Part shown: positions 1 to 9,317 of the stretch, in pieces
How positions within the stretch are numbered: the first letter of the stretch is position 1
Layout: each line of letters opens with the position of its first letter
Source: Chloroflexota bacterium
GTDB lineage: Bacteria > Chloroflexota > UBA11872 > VXOZ01
Length of the DNA: 64,000 bases
Reading direction: 5' to 3'
Assembly: GCA_026710945.1 (NCBI GenBank)
Contig: JAPOQA010000041.1
Coordinates: 38,439-102,438, forward strand
Notes under the pieces: generated by a model
The model's database searches: none
Seen by the model: the letters and a program-made list of their open reading frames with translations, nothing else
Told to the model about the DNA's origin: nothing
Made by a program: the position numbers and the translations under genes

Positions 1-157
1 CAAATCATGAGCAGCCCACACGGAGAGAAGCTTAAGCTCGCATTGGCGGCGCATGTGGATGTTATCTAGCGTCCGCGCAGACAGAATTCACGTGGCGAGC
101 GAGCGTCGCTGCGGAGTGAAAGACAAAGAAAACGAACACGCACAACGTATAGGTGCG
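1..157. other. Leading non-coding stretch, nothing recognised
   Basis: No convincing reading frame, RNA gene or repeat was recognised between the window edge and the rpsB promoter. It may be the end of an upstream intergenic region. Confidence 0.4.
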
Positions 158-187
158 TTGCCGCGCACGCGCCTGAAACGGTATACT
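158..187 (+). promoter_or_regulatory. Sigma70-like promoter of rpsB-tsf
   Basis: TTGCCG (158-163) and TATACT (182-187) are separated by 18 bases. This is a good -35/-10 pair, placing the transcript start near 194 and leaving a leader of about 110 nt before rpsB. Assignment is by consensus match only. Confidence 0.6.
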
Positions 188-252
188 GGTTTAGATAACC
201 AATGAGCCAACACGAGGAATGTGCGTGTCAGGCTTTAGAAGGAAGTAAAGTA

Positions 253-269
253 GCGGTTAATTTGACCGC
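253..269 (+). promoter_or_regulatory. Small hairpin in the rpsB leader
   Basis: GCGGTT pairs with GACCGC around an AATTT loop, 36 bases upstream of the rpsB start. Ribosomal protein S2 autoregulates its own leader in several bacteria, so this may be part of such a site. The stem is short and no known S2-leader consensus was verified. Confidence 0.25.
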
Positions 270-305
270 CACAAGGTGCAGGAGTGCAGAAGGGGTCGCG
301 AACGA

Positions 306-1106
306 ATGGCCGTAGCGAGTCTTAGGGATCTGTTTGACGCCGGCGTGCACTTTGGGCATCCCACCAATCGGTGGAATCCCAAGATGAAGCCGTACATTTA
401 CATGGCGCGAAGCAAGATCCACATCATCGATCTTGAAAAGAGCGCAAGCGGACTTCAGGAAGCCTGCGATTTCGCCAGCGAACTGGCGTTGCATAACCGC
501 GAAGTCTTGTTTGTGGGAACAAAAAAGCAGGCACAGGACATAGTGGAACAAGAGGCCTCTCGTGTAGGGATGCCGTTTGTGAATCAGCGATGGCTTGGCG
601 GCATGCTGACGAATTATTCCACGATCAGCCGGCGCTTAGCGAGAATGAAGGAAATGGAAGCCGAGCAGGCGAACAACGCCTGGCAGAGTTTCTCTAAGAA
701 AGAGGTTGGCCGCCTCCAGGACCGCCTGGCAAAGCTCCAGCGTTTCTTCAACGGTATTCGCGACATGCACCGCTTACCTTCTGCTCTCTACGTGGTAGAC
801 ACTGTGCGCGAGCACATTGCCGTCGCAGAGGCGCAAAAGCTTGGCATCCCCGTCATTGCGTTGCTTGACACCAATTGTGACCCCGATCAGGTGGACTTTT
901 CGATTCCGGGCAATGACGATGCCATCAAGTCGATTCGTCTCATTACGCAACTCATAGCAGACGCAATCAACCGGGGGCAAGAGCTGCGCGCGGCCCAATC
1001 GGCTGAGGCAGAAGCCGAGAAGGCCATGGAGGCAGTAGCTGCCGATCCTACGGCAGAAGAGGATATTGAATCCGGAGAAGTGGCTGCCGAAGAGGATGCG
1101 GGCTAA
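306..1106 (+). CDS. rpsB: 30S ribosomal protein S2
   Basis: A 266-residue protein with the S2 signature throughout: LFDAGVHFGHPTNRWNPKM at the N terminus, then FVGTKKQAQ, NQRWLGGMLTN and IPVIALLDTNCDPD. S2 binds the head of the small ribosomal subunit and is needed for its late assembly. The ATG at 306 is chosen because MAVASLRDLFDAG aligns with S2 starts, and a GAAGGGG ribosome-binding site lies about 10 bases upstream. An ATG at 276 would add ten atypical residues. The C-terminal tail (from about residue 235) is acidic and Ala/Glu-rich, as in many S2 proteins. It is followed 53 bp later by tsf, the usual partner. Confidence 0.98.
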   Translation: MAVASLRDLFDAGVHFGHPTNRWNPKMKPYIYMARSKIHIIDLEKSASGLQEACDFASELALHNREVLFVGTKKQAQDIVEQEASRVGMPFVNQRWLGGMLTNYSTISRRLARMKEMEAEQANNAWQSFSKKEVGRLQDRLAKLQRFFNGIRDMHRLPSALYVVDTVREHIAVAEAQKLGIPVIALLDTNCDPDQVDFSIPGNDDAIKSIRLITQLIADAINRGQELRAAQSAEAEAEKAMEAVAADPTAEEDIESGEVAAEEDAG

Positions 1107-1159
1107 GCTGCCGTCTTGTGGAATGACGCTACTACGCAGAGGGAGTTAGATTTCAAGAA

Positions 1160-1666
1160 ATGGCAACAGTGACGATCACGGATATCAAGTCGCTGCGCGA
1201 GGAAACCGGCGCGGGCATAATGGACTGCAAGCGAGCTCTGGAGGAAGCGAACGGGGACCATCAAGCGGCGAAAAAGCTTCTGGATGCGCAAGGATTGGCA
1301 AAAGCGGAGAAACGCGCCGGCAAAGAGGCTTCGCAGGGCTTAGTGCACTCGTATATCCACGGCAACGGACGGGTTGGCGTCCTCGTGGAGGTAAACTGCG
1401 AAACGGACTTTGTGGCGCGCACGGAAGAGTTTCAGAACCTCGTACACGAGATTGCCTTGCACATTGCCGGCATGAGCCCGGAGTTTGTCAGCGAGGAAGA
1501 ATTGCCCGAGGGATATGATGGCAATTCCGAAGAGACCGTGCTGCTGGCGCAGCCATTCGTACGCGACCCGTCGCTCACTGTTGCAGATCTCGTCAAGCAG
1601 ACTATTGCAAAGACCGGCGAGAATGTTGTCATTCGGCGCTTCTGCCGCTACGAACGCGGCATCTAG
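1160..1666 (+). CDS. tsf: Elongation factor Ts, short form
   Basis: EF-Ts recycles EF-Tu by exchanging GDP for GTP. The 168-residue product has the N-terminal UBA-like segment ([25 protein letters not shown]) and the TDFV element ([11 protein letters not shown]) whose Asp-Phe residues invade the EF-Tu nucleotide site. E. coli EF-Ts is about 283 residues. This one has a single half-size core, like the short EF-Ts of Thermus, and ends with the [13 protein letters not shown] segment. It is complete and not frame-shifted. It is co-transcribed with rpsB and closed by a strong terminator directly after its stop codon. Confidence 0.96.
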   Translation: MATVTITDIKSLREETGAGIMDCKRALEEANGDHQAAKKLLDAQGLAKAEKRAGKEASQGLVHSYIHGNGRVGVLVEVNCETDFVARTEEFQNLVHEIALHIAGMSPEFVSEEELPEGYDGNSEETVLLAQPFVRDPSLTVADLVKQTIAKTGENVVIRRFCRYERGI

Positions 1667-1695
1667 AGAGCACGCGAGCGACGCGTGCTCTTTTA
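1667..1695 (+). terminator. Rho-independent terminator after tsf
   Basis: A perfect 10 bp stem (AGAGCACGCG / CGCGTGCTCT) with a five-base AGCGA loop is followed by TTTTA. It begins one base after the tsf stop. It separates rpsB-tsf from pyrH, or attenuates read-through into it. Confidence 0.85.
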
Positions 1696-1740
1696 GTATG
1701 TTGCGCTGGCGATCCGGCGCTGCACGATCAGAGAGGTCCC

Positions 1741-2487
1741 ATGGCAATGCTACGCTATAGGCGTGTGCTGCTTAAGATTGGCGGCGAGGCGCTTATGGGG
1801 AAGGGCAAGGGCGAGTATGGCATAGATCTTGCTATCGCGCGCAACATCGCCAAGCAGATCGCTTCCGCCCGCCGCTTAGGAGTACAGATAGGGGTCGTTA
1901 TCGGCGGCGGCAACATCTGGCGGGGCGAGTTGGCAGCCGACCAGGGCATGGATCGTGCCACTGCCGATTATATGGGCATGTTGGCCACAGTTATCAATGC
2001 CTTGGCCCTGCAGGATGCGCTCTCGCGGGAAGGCCTGGACGCCCGCGTGCAGACGGCAATTGAAATGCGAGAAGTAGCCGAACCGTATATTCGCGCGCGC
2101 GCCATCGACCATCTGGAGCAGGACCGGGTTGTCGTCTTCAGCGCCGGTACGGGCAACCCCTTCTTCACGACCGATACGGCCGGTGCCCTGCGCGCCATGG
2201 AGATAAACGCAGAAATTCTCATAAAGGCCACGAAGGTTGACGGTGCATATGAGAGCGACCCAATTGAGAATCCGCAGGCCAGGAAGTTTGACTACCTAAC
2301 GTACCTCGACGCCCTCAACATGGGCCTAAAGGTGATGGATAGTACCGCAATCTCGCTCTGCATGGAAAACAGCCTTCCCATAGCGGTCTTCAAGCTGGAA
2401 CACTCCGGCGCCTTGGAGCGGTTGCTGCAAGGGGAACCGGTGGGGACCCTGATAGGAGATAGGGACGATGCTGGAGCCGATTCTTGA
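1741..2487 (+). CDS. pyrH: UMP kinase
   Basis: This enzyme phosphorylates UMP to UDP in pyrimidine nucleotide synthesis and belongs to the amino-acid-kinase fold. Visible motifs are [10 protein letters not shown] at the N terminus (phosphate binding), [10 protein letters not shown], and the nucleotide-binding region [17 protein letters not shown], followed by [12 protein letters not shown]. Its 248 residues match the bacterial PyrH length of about 240. ATG codons at 1741 and 1747 are both possible; GAGAGG lies just upstream. The last 20 bases overlap frr, implying translational coupling. A second promoter may lie after the tsf terminator, but none was clear. Confidence 0.97.
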   Translation: MAMLRYRRVLLKIGGEALMGKGKGEYGIDLAIARNIAKQIASARRLGVQIGVVIGGGNIWRGELAADQGMDRATADYMGMLATVINALALQDALSREGLDARVQTAIEMREVAEPYIRARAIDHLEQDRVVVFSAGTGNPFFTTDTAGALRAMEINAEILIKATKVDGAYESDPIENPQARKFDYLTYLDALNMGLKVMDSTAISLCMENSLPIAVFKLEHSGALERLLQGEPVGTLIGDRDDAGADS

Positions 2488-3025
2488 GGAAACGGAAATC
2501 GCTATGGGCCTCGCGACAGAGGCATTGCAGCGTGATGTCGCCCGCATTCGCACGGGAAGAGCCTCCACGGCTCTTGTGGAAGAGATCGCAGTGGAGTACT
2601 ACGGTACGGAGCTGCCTCTCAATCAAGTAGCCACAATCATCGTGCCGGAGCCGCGGCTCATCGTCATTCAGCCCTGGGACAAGCAGTCGATTCCTGCCAT
2701 TGAGCGGGCGATTCTAAAGTCGGAACTCGGTATCACTCCTTCGAACGACGGCACGGTCATCCGCATTGCCCTACCCCAGCCCACGGCGGAACGCCGCCAA
2801 GAGCTTGCGAAGATGGTCCGGCAGCGGGCAGAAGAGGCCCGTGTTGCCATTCGCAATAGCCGGCGTTCCGCGCAGGACGAGCTGCGCAAGCAGCAGAAGA
2901 ATAGCAGCGTCTCCGAGGATGACATCCGCCGCGCCCAGGGCGACCTGCAAAAGCTCACCGATACAGAGATCGAGCGCGTCGACAAAGTTCTTGCCGATAA
3001 AGAGCAGGAGATTCTGACCATCTAG
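2468..3025 (+). CDS. frr: Ribosome recycling factor
   Basis: RRF splits post-termination ribosomes together with EF-G. The 185-residue protein has the family length and motifs: [13 protein letters not shown] near residue 20, [45 protein letters not shown] and the C-terminal helix with [10 protein letters not shown]. Its start overlaps the pyrH end by 20 bp and its stop is 2 bp before uppS. These genes are therefore almost certainly one transcript. The pyrH-frr order is conserved across bacteria. Confidence 0.97.
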   Translation: MLEPILEETEIAMGLATEALQRDVARIRTGRASTALVEEIAVEYYGTELPLNQVATIIVPEPRLIVIQPWDKQSIPAIERAILKSELGITPSNDGTVIRIALPQPTAERRQELAKMVRQRAEEARVAIRNSRRSAQDELRKQQKNSSVSEDDIRRAQGDLQKLTDTEIERVDKVLADKEQEILTI

Positions 3026-3027
3026 CG

Positions 3028-3864
3028 ATGGAGCCTACGTCACCAAAAGCCCTTAAGCCTGCACCTGAAGAGGCGGAGTCGTTTCCTCCTCTCACGGTTA
3101 TACCCGTCCACGTCGGCATCGTGATGGACGGTAATGGGCGCTGGGCAGCACAGCGCGGTCTCGCGCGTTTGGAAGGGCATCGCGCCGGAGCGCGCTGTGT
3201 CCGTGAAGTTGCTGAGGCGGCGGTGGATTTCGGGGTCAGAGTCCTCACGCTCTATGCTTTTTCAACAGAAAACTGGTCGCGCCCCGAGGACGAAGTCAGC
3301 GGGCTCATGACGCTGCTGGAGGAGACGATCGAGCGCGAACAAGGCGCGATTGTCGAGAACCAGATACAGGTCCGCTCCATCGGGCGGCGGGATGTCGTGC
3401 CCTCAACCTTGCAGGTGGCAATCGACCAGCTTGAGAATGCAACGCGCGACAACAACCGCCTTACGATAAATTTTGCCTTCAATTATGGTGGACGCAGCGA
3501 AATCGTAGATGCTGTGCGTGAGATCGTTGCAGCAGGCGTGCCTGCATCGCACATCTCGGAAGAGACGATTGGCCAGCACCTGTATACGCGCAATCTGCCC
3601 GATCCCGATCTCGTGATTCGCACGGCGGGCGAAATGCGGCTTTCCAACTTCCTGCTTTGGCAAGCTGCCTACGCCGAATACTACGCCGCGCAGGTCTACT
3701 GGCCGGACTTTGGGCGCAAAGAGTTCTACGCCGCGCTCGCAAATTACAGCCATCGAGAGCGCAAGTTCGGCGGCCTGGCGAATAGCGACGGCCTTGCTGG
3801 ACGTGACGACCTCACTGGCAGCGGCCGTCTTGCCAACAGCCGGAATGGCAAAGCGAAACGGTAG
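3028..3864 (+). CDS. uppS: Isoprenyl transferase (undecaprenyl diphosphate synthase family)
   Basis: A cis-prenyltransferase that adds isopentenyl units to farnesyl diphosphate to make the lipid carrier for cell-envelope polymers. The catalytic segment HVGIVMDGNGRWAAQRG carries the conserved Asp and Asn. LTLYAFSTENWSRP, FNYGGRSEIVDA and the C-terminal DLVIRTAGEMRLSNFLLWQ block also fit the family. At 278 residues it is longer than the usual 240-250. The extra part is a Gly/Asn/Arg-rich tail that is largely encoded in the stretch running up to and into the cdsA overlap. Product chain length cannot be read from sequence. Confidence 0.95.
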   Translation: MEPTSPKALKPAPEEAESFPPLTVIPVHVGIVMDGNGRWAAQRGLARLEGHRAGARCVREVAEAAVDFGVRVLTLYAFSTENWSRPEDEVSGLMTLLEETIEREQGAIVENQIQVRSIGRRDVVPSTLQVAIDQLENATRDNNRLTINFAFNYGGRSEIVDAVREIVAAGVPASHISEETIGQHLYTRNLPDPDLVIRTAGEMRLSNFLLWQAAYAEYYAAQVYWPDFGRKEFYAALANYSHRERKFGGLANSDGLAGRDDLTGSGRLANSRNGKAKR

Positions 3865-4753
3865 GCGCGGCCAGGCGGGCCGCGATACGACACGTACGCG
3901 CTGGCAGGAGCTTGCGGCGCGTGCGCTCTCTGCAATCGTCTATGCCCCTCTTCTGCTCGCGTTAGCCTACTTCGGCAATCCCTGGCTGCTCATCGGCATG
4001 CTGGCTCTTGGCGGCCTTGCCCTTTGGGAGTACGTCTATCTCGTACGCACGATGGGGCTTGCCATGCAGCGCGTCACGGCCGGTGCGCTGGCCCTCGGTT
4101 TCTTCCTGTGGCCTTACAGCCTAATCTGGGCGGGATACGCCGAGCTCGTTATTCTACCGCCGCTCTTCTTCACGTTAATTGTGCTCTGCTCGCTATGGGC
4201 ATTGCTGCTTCCCCGGGCTCAGGGTCATACACAGGTCTTTACGGGCTGGGCCATGGCGGTCGCCGGAGCGATGTACATTGGCTGGCTGCTCGGCCACACC
4301 GTGGCGCTCCGCGACTACATCTACGTACGAGGCGAGCTGTGGCTCATCTTTGCCCTGGTCGTTACGTGGGCTTATGACACGGGGGCGTATCTTGTAGGCC
4401 GAGGCATTGGCAAACGCAGAATCTTCCAGCACTTGAGCGCCGGTAAGACGCTGGAGGGTACGCTTGGCGGAGCGTTCGTCGCCGTGATGGTCGCAGCGCT
4501 CTATGCCCAATTCACCCCATTCCCACTTAGCCCCATTTTGGCGGGCCTCATTGGTCTCGGCGCCGCGGTGGTGGCGCAACTCGGTGACCTGGTGGAATCT
4601 CTGCTCAAGCGCGGGGCGGAAGTGAAAGAATCCGGCACACTCATCCCCGGCCACGGCGGCGTCCTGGACCGCATCGACAGCCTGCTCTTTACCGGCCCCT
4701 ACATGTTCTACGCGGCCCTGATATGGGCCAGCCTGCAACTCGGGGCGCAGTAG
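3845..4753 (+). CDS. cdsA: Phosphatidate cytidylyltransferase
   Basis: This enzyme makes CDP-diacylglycerol from phosphatidic acid and CTP, the branch point of phospholipid synthesis, in the inner membrane. The 302-residue product has about seven to eight hydrophobic segments. Near the C terminus it has the CDS signature (LLKRGAEVKESG, then LIPGHGGVLDRIDSLLF). The ATG at 3845 (MAKRNGRRGQ) is preferred because a basic start leads straight into the first membrane segment. An in-frame ATG at 3710 would add 45 non-membrane residues read through uppS. The overlap with uppS is 20 bp, the same size as pyrH/frr. Confidence 0.95.
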   Translation: MAKRNGRRGQAGRDTTRTRWQELAARALSAIVYAPLLLALAYFGNPWLLIGMLALGGLALWEYVYLVRTMGLAMQRVTAGALALGFFLWPYSLIWAGYAELVILPPLFFTLIVLCSLWALLLPRAQGHTQVFTGWAMAVAGAMYIGWLLGHTVALRDYIYVRGELWLIFALVVTWAYDTGAYLVGRGIGKRRIFQHLSAGKTLEGTLGGAFVAVMVAALYAQFTPFPLSPILAGLIGLGAAVVAQLGDLVESLLKRGAEVKESGTLIPGHGGVLDRIDSLLFTGPYMFYAALIWASLQLGAQ

Positions 4754-4838
4754 ACGCATCGGCCTGCGGGCCGTACGTCCACTGGACTACTTGATTCCTC
4801 CGACAGGCTCAGCGCAAACGTAAGAGACACGCCCCAGC

Positions 4839-5669
4839 CTACTCCCCAACCGCCATTTCCACTACAGGTCGTCCGTCTTCTTCCACCCACACGCCGCATG
4901 GGCCGCCCCGCTCGCTATTGCCGAGGTCTACAACGCTGCCGTCCATGCGCAACACCGGATGGTAGTATTTTGATACCTTTTCGGCGCTGCCCATGATGTA
5001 GTGGCCGATAAGGGAACGGCGAAAGCGGTCGGCAGTCGCATTCGGATAGCTGCCGTGGATGAGCTGGCCGTTGAAGAATAGCACGTCGCCGGCATCCATC
5101 AAGACAGGAACGGTCTGCACCTGATCCGGCAACGGCACCGTGACGTCCGTAAAGCTCTGGGCGGTGTCCGCCTCTTCCGTGCACAGTTCCGGCAGCGTGT
5201 GACTGCCGGGCACCACCTGCAAGCAGCCGTTTGCCTCATCGCAATCATCGAGGGCGAGCCAAGCGGCCATGCACGTGCCGGGTTCCACCTGCAAGTAGAA
5301 CTGGTCCTGATGCAGCGCCTGTCCCCGCGCGCCCGGCGGCTTGAAGTAGATCATGGTCTGCACCGCAAATGGATCCCCACCCAGGAGCGTCGCCAGACCC
5401 TCCCTGAAACGCGGGTCCAACATCCACTGCAGGCTCAGGTCGTCCCAGCGGTGCATGTGGATCATGCGGGGAAACTGCTTCAAGGGGTCTGCCGCAGCGT
5501 CTCCATTCGGCGCTTCCACGCCGGCAGAGTCGCCTTTATAGGTGCCGTTCTGCCGCAAGTACATGTAGTGATCGGTGAGCGCCGCTACCTCGTCCGGTGG
5601 AAATAGCCCTCGCGCTATTGTATAGCCGTTCTGCTCAAAGTCATCTTTGAATGCTTTCTCGAACATCAT
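4839..5669 (-). CDS. Phytanoyl-CoA dioxygenase family protein
   Basis: An Fe(II)/2-oxoglutarate-dependent oxygenase of the PhyH family (276 residues). The double-stranded beta-helix metal triad is visible as HQD in ALHQDQFYLQ and the distal His in LIHGSYPN. The 2-oxoglutarate-binding Arg is in FRRSLIGHY. Two adjacent ATG codons start the gene (5669 and 5666); the second has better spacing to an AAGGA site. It is convergent with cdsA and stands alone. Substrate is unknown: the family hydroxylates lipids, amino acids and small metabolites, and it is expanded in marine Chloroflexota and sponge symbionts (general knowledge). Confidence 0.88.
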   Translation of the reverse strand: MMFEKAFKDDFEQNGYTIARGLFPPDEVAALTDHYMYLRQNGTYKGDSAGVEAPNGDAAADPLKQFPRMIHMHRWDDLSLQWMLDPRFREGLATLLGGDPFAVQTMIYFKPPGARGQALHQDQFYLQVEPGTCMAAWLALDDCDEANGCLQVVPGSHTLPELCTEEADTAQSFTDVTVPLPDQVQTVPVLMDAGDVLFFNGQLIHGSYPNATADRFRRSLIGHYIMGSAEKVSKYYHPVLRMDGSVVDLGNSERGGPCGVWVEEDGRPVVEMAVGE

Positions 5670-5956
5670 GACGTCCTTCTAATCGTTGCTCAGGCTTCTT
5701 TCCTCTGAAGATTCCCTGCTGCCGGCAGCCTCAACCGTGGAGGAACCGGCAAGCAGACCGCGCCTTGCCAGGAGTCTTCCTGTCAAGAGCATGCAAACAC
5801 CTTGACCACAGTGTACAGCGATTGCGCTGAGATATTCAAAGCCGTCGTGGACGATCGGCGAGAGAACTTCCGCACTGCATGCAACCCGGAGACGACGTAC
5901 AATGGTACGCAAGGACTCAGTGTGGCGTGATGAAACCGCATGGGAGCACGTAGCCG

Positions 5957-7156
5957 ATGGTAAGACAACCGACAGAATTTCGCCTGGTTTGGGGAGACCT
6001 GCACATTCATTCCTATTTCTCGTCGTGCTATTGGGGTGAAGAGACGCTTCCCGACGGCTTTGACGGCTCGCCCGCCGATTGTTACCGCTACGCCCGAGAC
6101 GTGGCTGGCATGGACTTTGGCGCGGTGACCGATCATACGTGGTCGGGTAACGGCAGGATGCTGGTGGAGGACGAGTGGTCGGAAATTCTGGCTGCCAACC
6201 ATCATTACCACGAGCCGGGCCGCTTCGTGACTGTTCCCGGGTATGAGTGGAACGCGCCCGGGGATCGGCAATGGGGCCACCGCAATACGTTCTTCGATCA
6301 TGACGAGCCCCCCATCCTGCGCAGCGGCGCGGAAGTAACGCAGCTCGCTCAGCTCTGGCAGCAGCTTGACGACTTGCCGTACGACTCCATCAGCATCCCA
6401 CACCATCTCGCGCGTGACGCTACTCCTTATGATTGGTCGCAACACCATGCGCACTGGGAACCGGTGGTGGAGATCACCTCGCTCTGGGGCAACTACGAGT
6501 ATCAAGGCAATCCCCATGAGTGCGATCCTAACTGGTCGCCGAGCGCTACCGGCAGCTTTCTCCAGGATGGACTGGCCAGAGCAAGCCGCGTAGGCGTCAT
6601 CGGCGGCGGCGATAACCACACCGGCCATGCTGGAGGACACTACTTCAATTCGCAGCAACCAAACGCGGCGAACTCCAAGCGCCTGGCGCGCCTCAGCCAA
6701 CTGCGCATGAACGCCCTGGGCACCGGTATCGGCGGACTCTACGTAAAGGAATTCTCGCGAGAAGGCATCTTCGAGGCACTGCGCGCCCGGCGCTGCATCG
6801 CGGCCTCCGGCCGCAAAATCGGTCTATGGACAGAGACGAACGGCTTGCCGATGGGCGCGGAAGGGCCCGCCCTCGACGAAAGCCCCCGCACTGTCGCTTT
6901 CAGCGTCTCCGGCAGCGAGCGCATCCGGTCTGTCACCTTAGTCCGCAACGGCGTGGACGTGAAACGCTTCCACGCCGACGACTACTACCACGAAGGCACT
7001 TTGGAAGATTCCGATCCGCTCGAAAAAGTGCAGAAGGTATCCCCCAGTGTCCGCAACGGCGACGGCGAGGATTGGACCTACTACTACGTGCGCGCGGTGC
7101 AAGAGGACGGCCGCACAGCCTGGTCGAGCCCGGTCTGGTTTCCGGTTAGTGGCTGA
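5957..7156 (+). CDS. PHP-domain protein, DUF3604-like
   Basis: A 399-residue predicted metal-dependent hydrolase. Metal-ligand motifs of the PHP fold are seen in order: GDLHIHS near residue 13, FGAVTDH near 55, PGYEWN with GHRN around 95-110, SIPHHLA around 150, and GVIGGGDNHTGH around 215. The final third is a beta-rich domain. DUF3604 proteins are annotated only as PHP-type hydrolases and their substrates are unknown. No strong ribosome-binding site precedes the ATG at 5957. The gene is isolated between the dioxygenase and a methyltransferase, facing away from the former. Confidence 0.82.
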   Translation: MVRQPTEFRLVWGDLHIHSYFSSCYWGEETLPDGFDGSPADCYRYARDVAGMDFGAVTDHTWSGNGRMLVEDEWSEILAANHHYHEPGRFVTVPGYEWNAPGDRQWGHRNTFFDHDEPPILRSGAEVTQLAQLWQQLDDLPYDSISIPHHLARDATPYDWSQHHAHWEPVVEITSLWGNYEYQGNPHECDPNWSPSATGSFLQDGLARASRVGVIGGGDNHTGHAGGHYFNSQQPNAANSKRLARLSQLRMNALGTGIGGLYVKEFSREGIFEALRARRCIAASGRKIGLWTETNGLPMGAEGPALDESPRTVAFSVSGSERIRSVTLVRNGVDVKRFHADDYYHEGTLEDSDPLEKVQKVSPSVRNGDGEDWTYYYVRAVQEDGRTAWSSPVWFPVSG

Positions 7157-7460
7157 ATGATGCATTGAGCATGTGTCCTGAGCCGTGCCTCGACCCTTCG
7201 GCTAGCTCCGGACAGGCACGCTCAGCAAGCACGGAACAGGAACGGGGTCTGCATGCAGCCTTTAGAGGATTGCGTTCCTCTGAACCTGGACGGAATAGCA
7301 AACAAGCGGTCCTCTTGCCTGGGCCGGTCAGGTTGTTGCAGAGAGTCTCGCAGCGTAAAATGCAGGTAGCCCGTGAAGGCCGCAGTTAGCCATGAAGTGT
7401 AACGGCTGCCTTGCCCGACTACTGTTCGTCCCAGCCTCTTGTTAAGTAGGGGAACGCTCT
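7157..7460. repeat. Intergenic stretch with a dispersed CTTCG-type repeat
   Basis: No gene is seen. At about 7176-7230 lies a degenerate copy of the dispersed repeat that elsewhere reads CCTTCGACAGGCTCAGGACG. It is the same family as copies near 9381, 14172 and 42940. Confidence 0.5.
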
Positions 7461-8207
7461 ATGGCCGATCCCAAAACTGAATCCCAATCCGACGAACCGG
7501 AGTCCACAGTTCCATCAGTGTTCTCGCCGGTGCGCAGCTTGGTCATGCCGGCGTTGGAGCTTCCCGACCACTTCGCATACAACACCAGACTGCAGATGGA
7601 TGGCTTGGAGTTTCTGGCCCATTTGCCGGAAGGCAAGTTTCCCGTCGCCTTTCTCGATCCCCAGTACCGCGGGCTGTTGGACAAGATGTCGTACGGCAAT
7701 GAGGGTCGCAGCAGAAACCGGGGTCGTTCCGCGCTCACGCAAATGGATGCAGATAAAATCGCCGCCTTCGTTCGTGGCATCGACCGCGCCCTCATGCCCA
7801 GCGGGCACTTGTTCCTGTGGATGGATAAGTTTCACCTCTGCACGGGCTTTTCCCCCTGGCTCGCGGAGACGAAACTTGCGGTGGTGGATCTCGTTACGTG
7901 GGATAAAGGCCGTATCGGCATGGGCTACCGCACGCGTCGCAAGAGCGAACACGTGGTTGTCCTGCAAAAGACGCCGCGCCGGGCCAAGGGCGTCTGGAAG
8001 ATTCACAACATCCCGGACGTGTGGGATGAGACGGTACCGCGTGACGCAGAGACCCACCGCAAGCCGGTTGAGTTGCAGGGGGCGCTCCTGGCAGCGGTGA
8101 CCAATCCGGGAGACGTGGTGATCGATCCGGCAGCGGGCAGCTTTTCAGTGCTTGAAGCCTGCCGTGAGCGCAATCGCGTTTTCCTCGGTTGCGATATTGA
8201 AGGCTGA
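7461..8207 (+). CDS. Orphan DNA methyltransferase (N4-cytosine/N6-adenine, beta-class order)
   Basis: A 248-residue S-adenosylmethionine-dependent DNA methyltransferase. Motif IV appears first, as AFLDPQYRG (residues 64-71; a DPQY variant of the common DPPY). Motif I comes near the C terminus (VIDPAAGSFSVLEAC, then RNRVFLGCDIEG). That order is the beta class. The short segment between has WMDKFHL and the R/K-rich RTRRKSEHVVVLQK. A ribosome-binding site (TAGGGGAA) precedes the ATG. No restriction endonuclease lies next to it, so it is probably a solitary methylase used in regulation, replication or anti-restriction. Specificity cannot be predicted. Confidence 0.85.
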   Translation: MADPKTESQSDEPESTVPSVFSPVRSLVMPALELPDHFAYNTRLQMDGLEFLAHLPEGKFPVAFLDPQYRGLLDKMSYGNEGRSRNRGRSALTQMDADKIAAFVRGIDRALMPSGHLFLWMDKFHLCTGFSPWLAETKLAVVDLVTWDKGRIGMGYRTRRKSEHVVVLQKTPRRAKGVWKIHNIPDVWDETVPRDAETHRKPVELQGALLAAVTNPGDVVIDPAAGSFSVLEACRERNRVFLGCDIEG

Positions 8208-8285
8208 AGGATATCAAGCGCGAAGCACGGGCTCGAGCGTTGTGGTCCGGTCTTTGACACGTGCAAAACATAGAGGCAAGAAACA

Positions 8286-9317
8286 ATGAATTCAGAACCG
8301 ATCCGTGTCGGCATCATTGGCGCGGGCGCGAACACGCGGGGTAAACATATCCCCGGCCTGCAGGCAATCGAGGGCGTGGAGATCGTCAGCGTGTGCAACC
8401 GCAGCCCTGATTCGAGCGTGCGGGCCGCCGAACAGTTTGGCATTCCCACGACGTACGGCAACTGGAGCGAATTGGTTGACGCCCCGGACACCAATGCTAT
8501 CGTCATTGGTACGTGGCCGTATCTCCACTGCCAAGCCACGCTGGCGGCGCTAGCCGCGGGCAAGCACGTGCTCTGCGAAGCGCGCATGGCCATGAATGCC
8601 GACGAGGCCTGGGAGATGTACGCCGCGGCGCAGTCCAACCCGCACCTCGTCGTGCAGATCGTGCCGTCGCCCATGACGCTGCGGGTAGACGCGACGCTGA
8701 AACGCCTGCTGGCTGAAGGCTACCTGGGCGATCTGCTCGCCATCGAGGTGCGCGTTGGCGGCGAGTTTCTGGATGCCGACGCACCATTGCATTGGCGGCA
8801 GGACTTTGACCTGAGCGGCCTTAACATCATGAGCATGGGCATCTGGTACGAGGCAGTCTTGCGCTGGGTTGGCGAGGCCACCCGCGTGCAGGCCATGGGC
8901 AAGACCTTTGCGACGATGCGCGCGGACGAAACGGGCAATCTGCGTGCGGTGCGAGTACCGGAGCACGTGGACGTGGTAGCCGATATGGCCTGCGGCGCGC
9001 AACTGCACATGCAGGTCTCCAGCGTGACCGGCTTGGCCGGCACACCGGAAGCATTCCTCTTTGGGAGCGAGGGCACGCTGCGGTTCGCAGACAATAAGCT
9101 TTTCGGCGGCAAGCGCGGCGATTCTGGCTTGGATGAAATCCCCATTCCGGAGGACGAGGCTGGCGGTTGGCGCGTGGAGGAAGAGTTTGCCAGTGCCATT
9201 CGGGGCGAGGAAGCAATTACTCACACCACACCTCAGGCCGGTGTGAAGTACATGGAGTTTACCGAAGCGGTCACCCGCAGCATGCAGACCGGACAGGCGA
9301 TAGGCCTGCCGCTGTAG
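8286..9317 (+). CDS. Gfo/Idh/MocA family protein lacking the family lysine
   Basis: A 343-residue protein with an N-terminal Rossmann domain (RVGIIGAGANTRGKH, residues 7-21) and the usual C-terminal alpha/beta domain. The family normally uses an E-K-P motif, whose Lys binds the cofactor and takes part in catalysis, with a later His. Here the equivalent is CEARMAM (E98-A99-R100), so the Lys is absent, and no matching catalytic His is obvious near NIMSMGIWYE. It may bind NAD(P) without standard dehydrogenase chemistry, or use a different mechanism. It lies 78 bp downstream of the methyltransferase and may share its transcript. Confidence 0.85.
   Translation: MNSEPIRVGIIGAGANTRGKHIPGLQAIEGVEIVSVCNRSPDSSVRAAEQFGIPTTYGNWSELVDAPDTNAIVIGTWPYLHCQATLAALAAGKHVLCEARMAMNADEAWEMYAAAQSNPHLVVQIVPSPMTLRVDATLKRLLAEGYLGDLLAIEVRVGGEFLDADAPLHWRQDFDLSGLNIMSMGIWYEAVLRWVGEATRVQAMGKTFATMRADETGNLRAVRVPEHVDVVADMACGAQLHMQVSSVTGLAGTPEAFLFGSEGTLRFADNKLFGGKRGDSGLDEIPIPEDEAGGWRVEEEFASAIRGEEAITHTTPQAGVKYMEFTEAVTRSMQTGQAIGLPL

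Noticed and set aside
5783..6700. A 305-residue minus-strand frame opposite the PHP gene
   Set aside because: The PHP metal motifs lie on the plus strand. The opposite frame has no domain.
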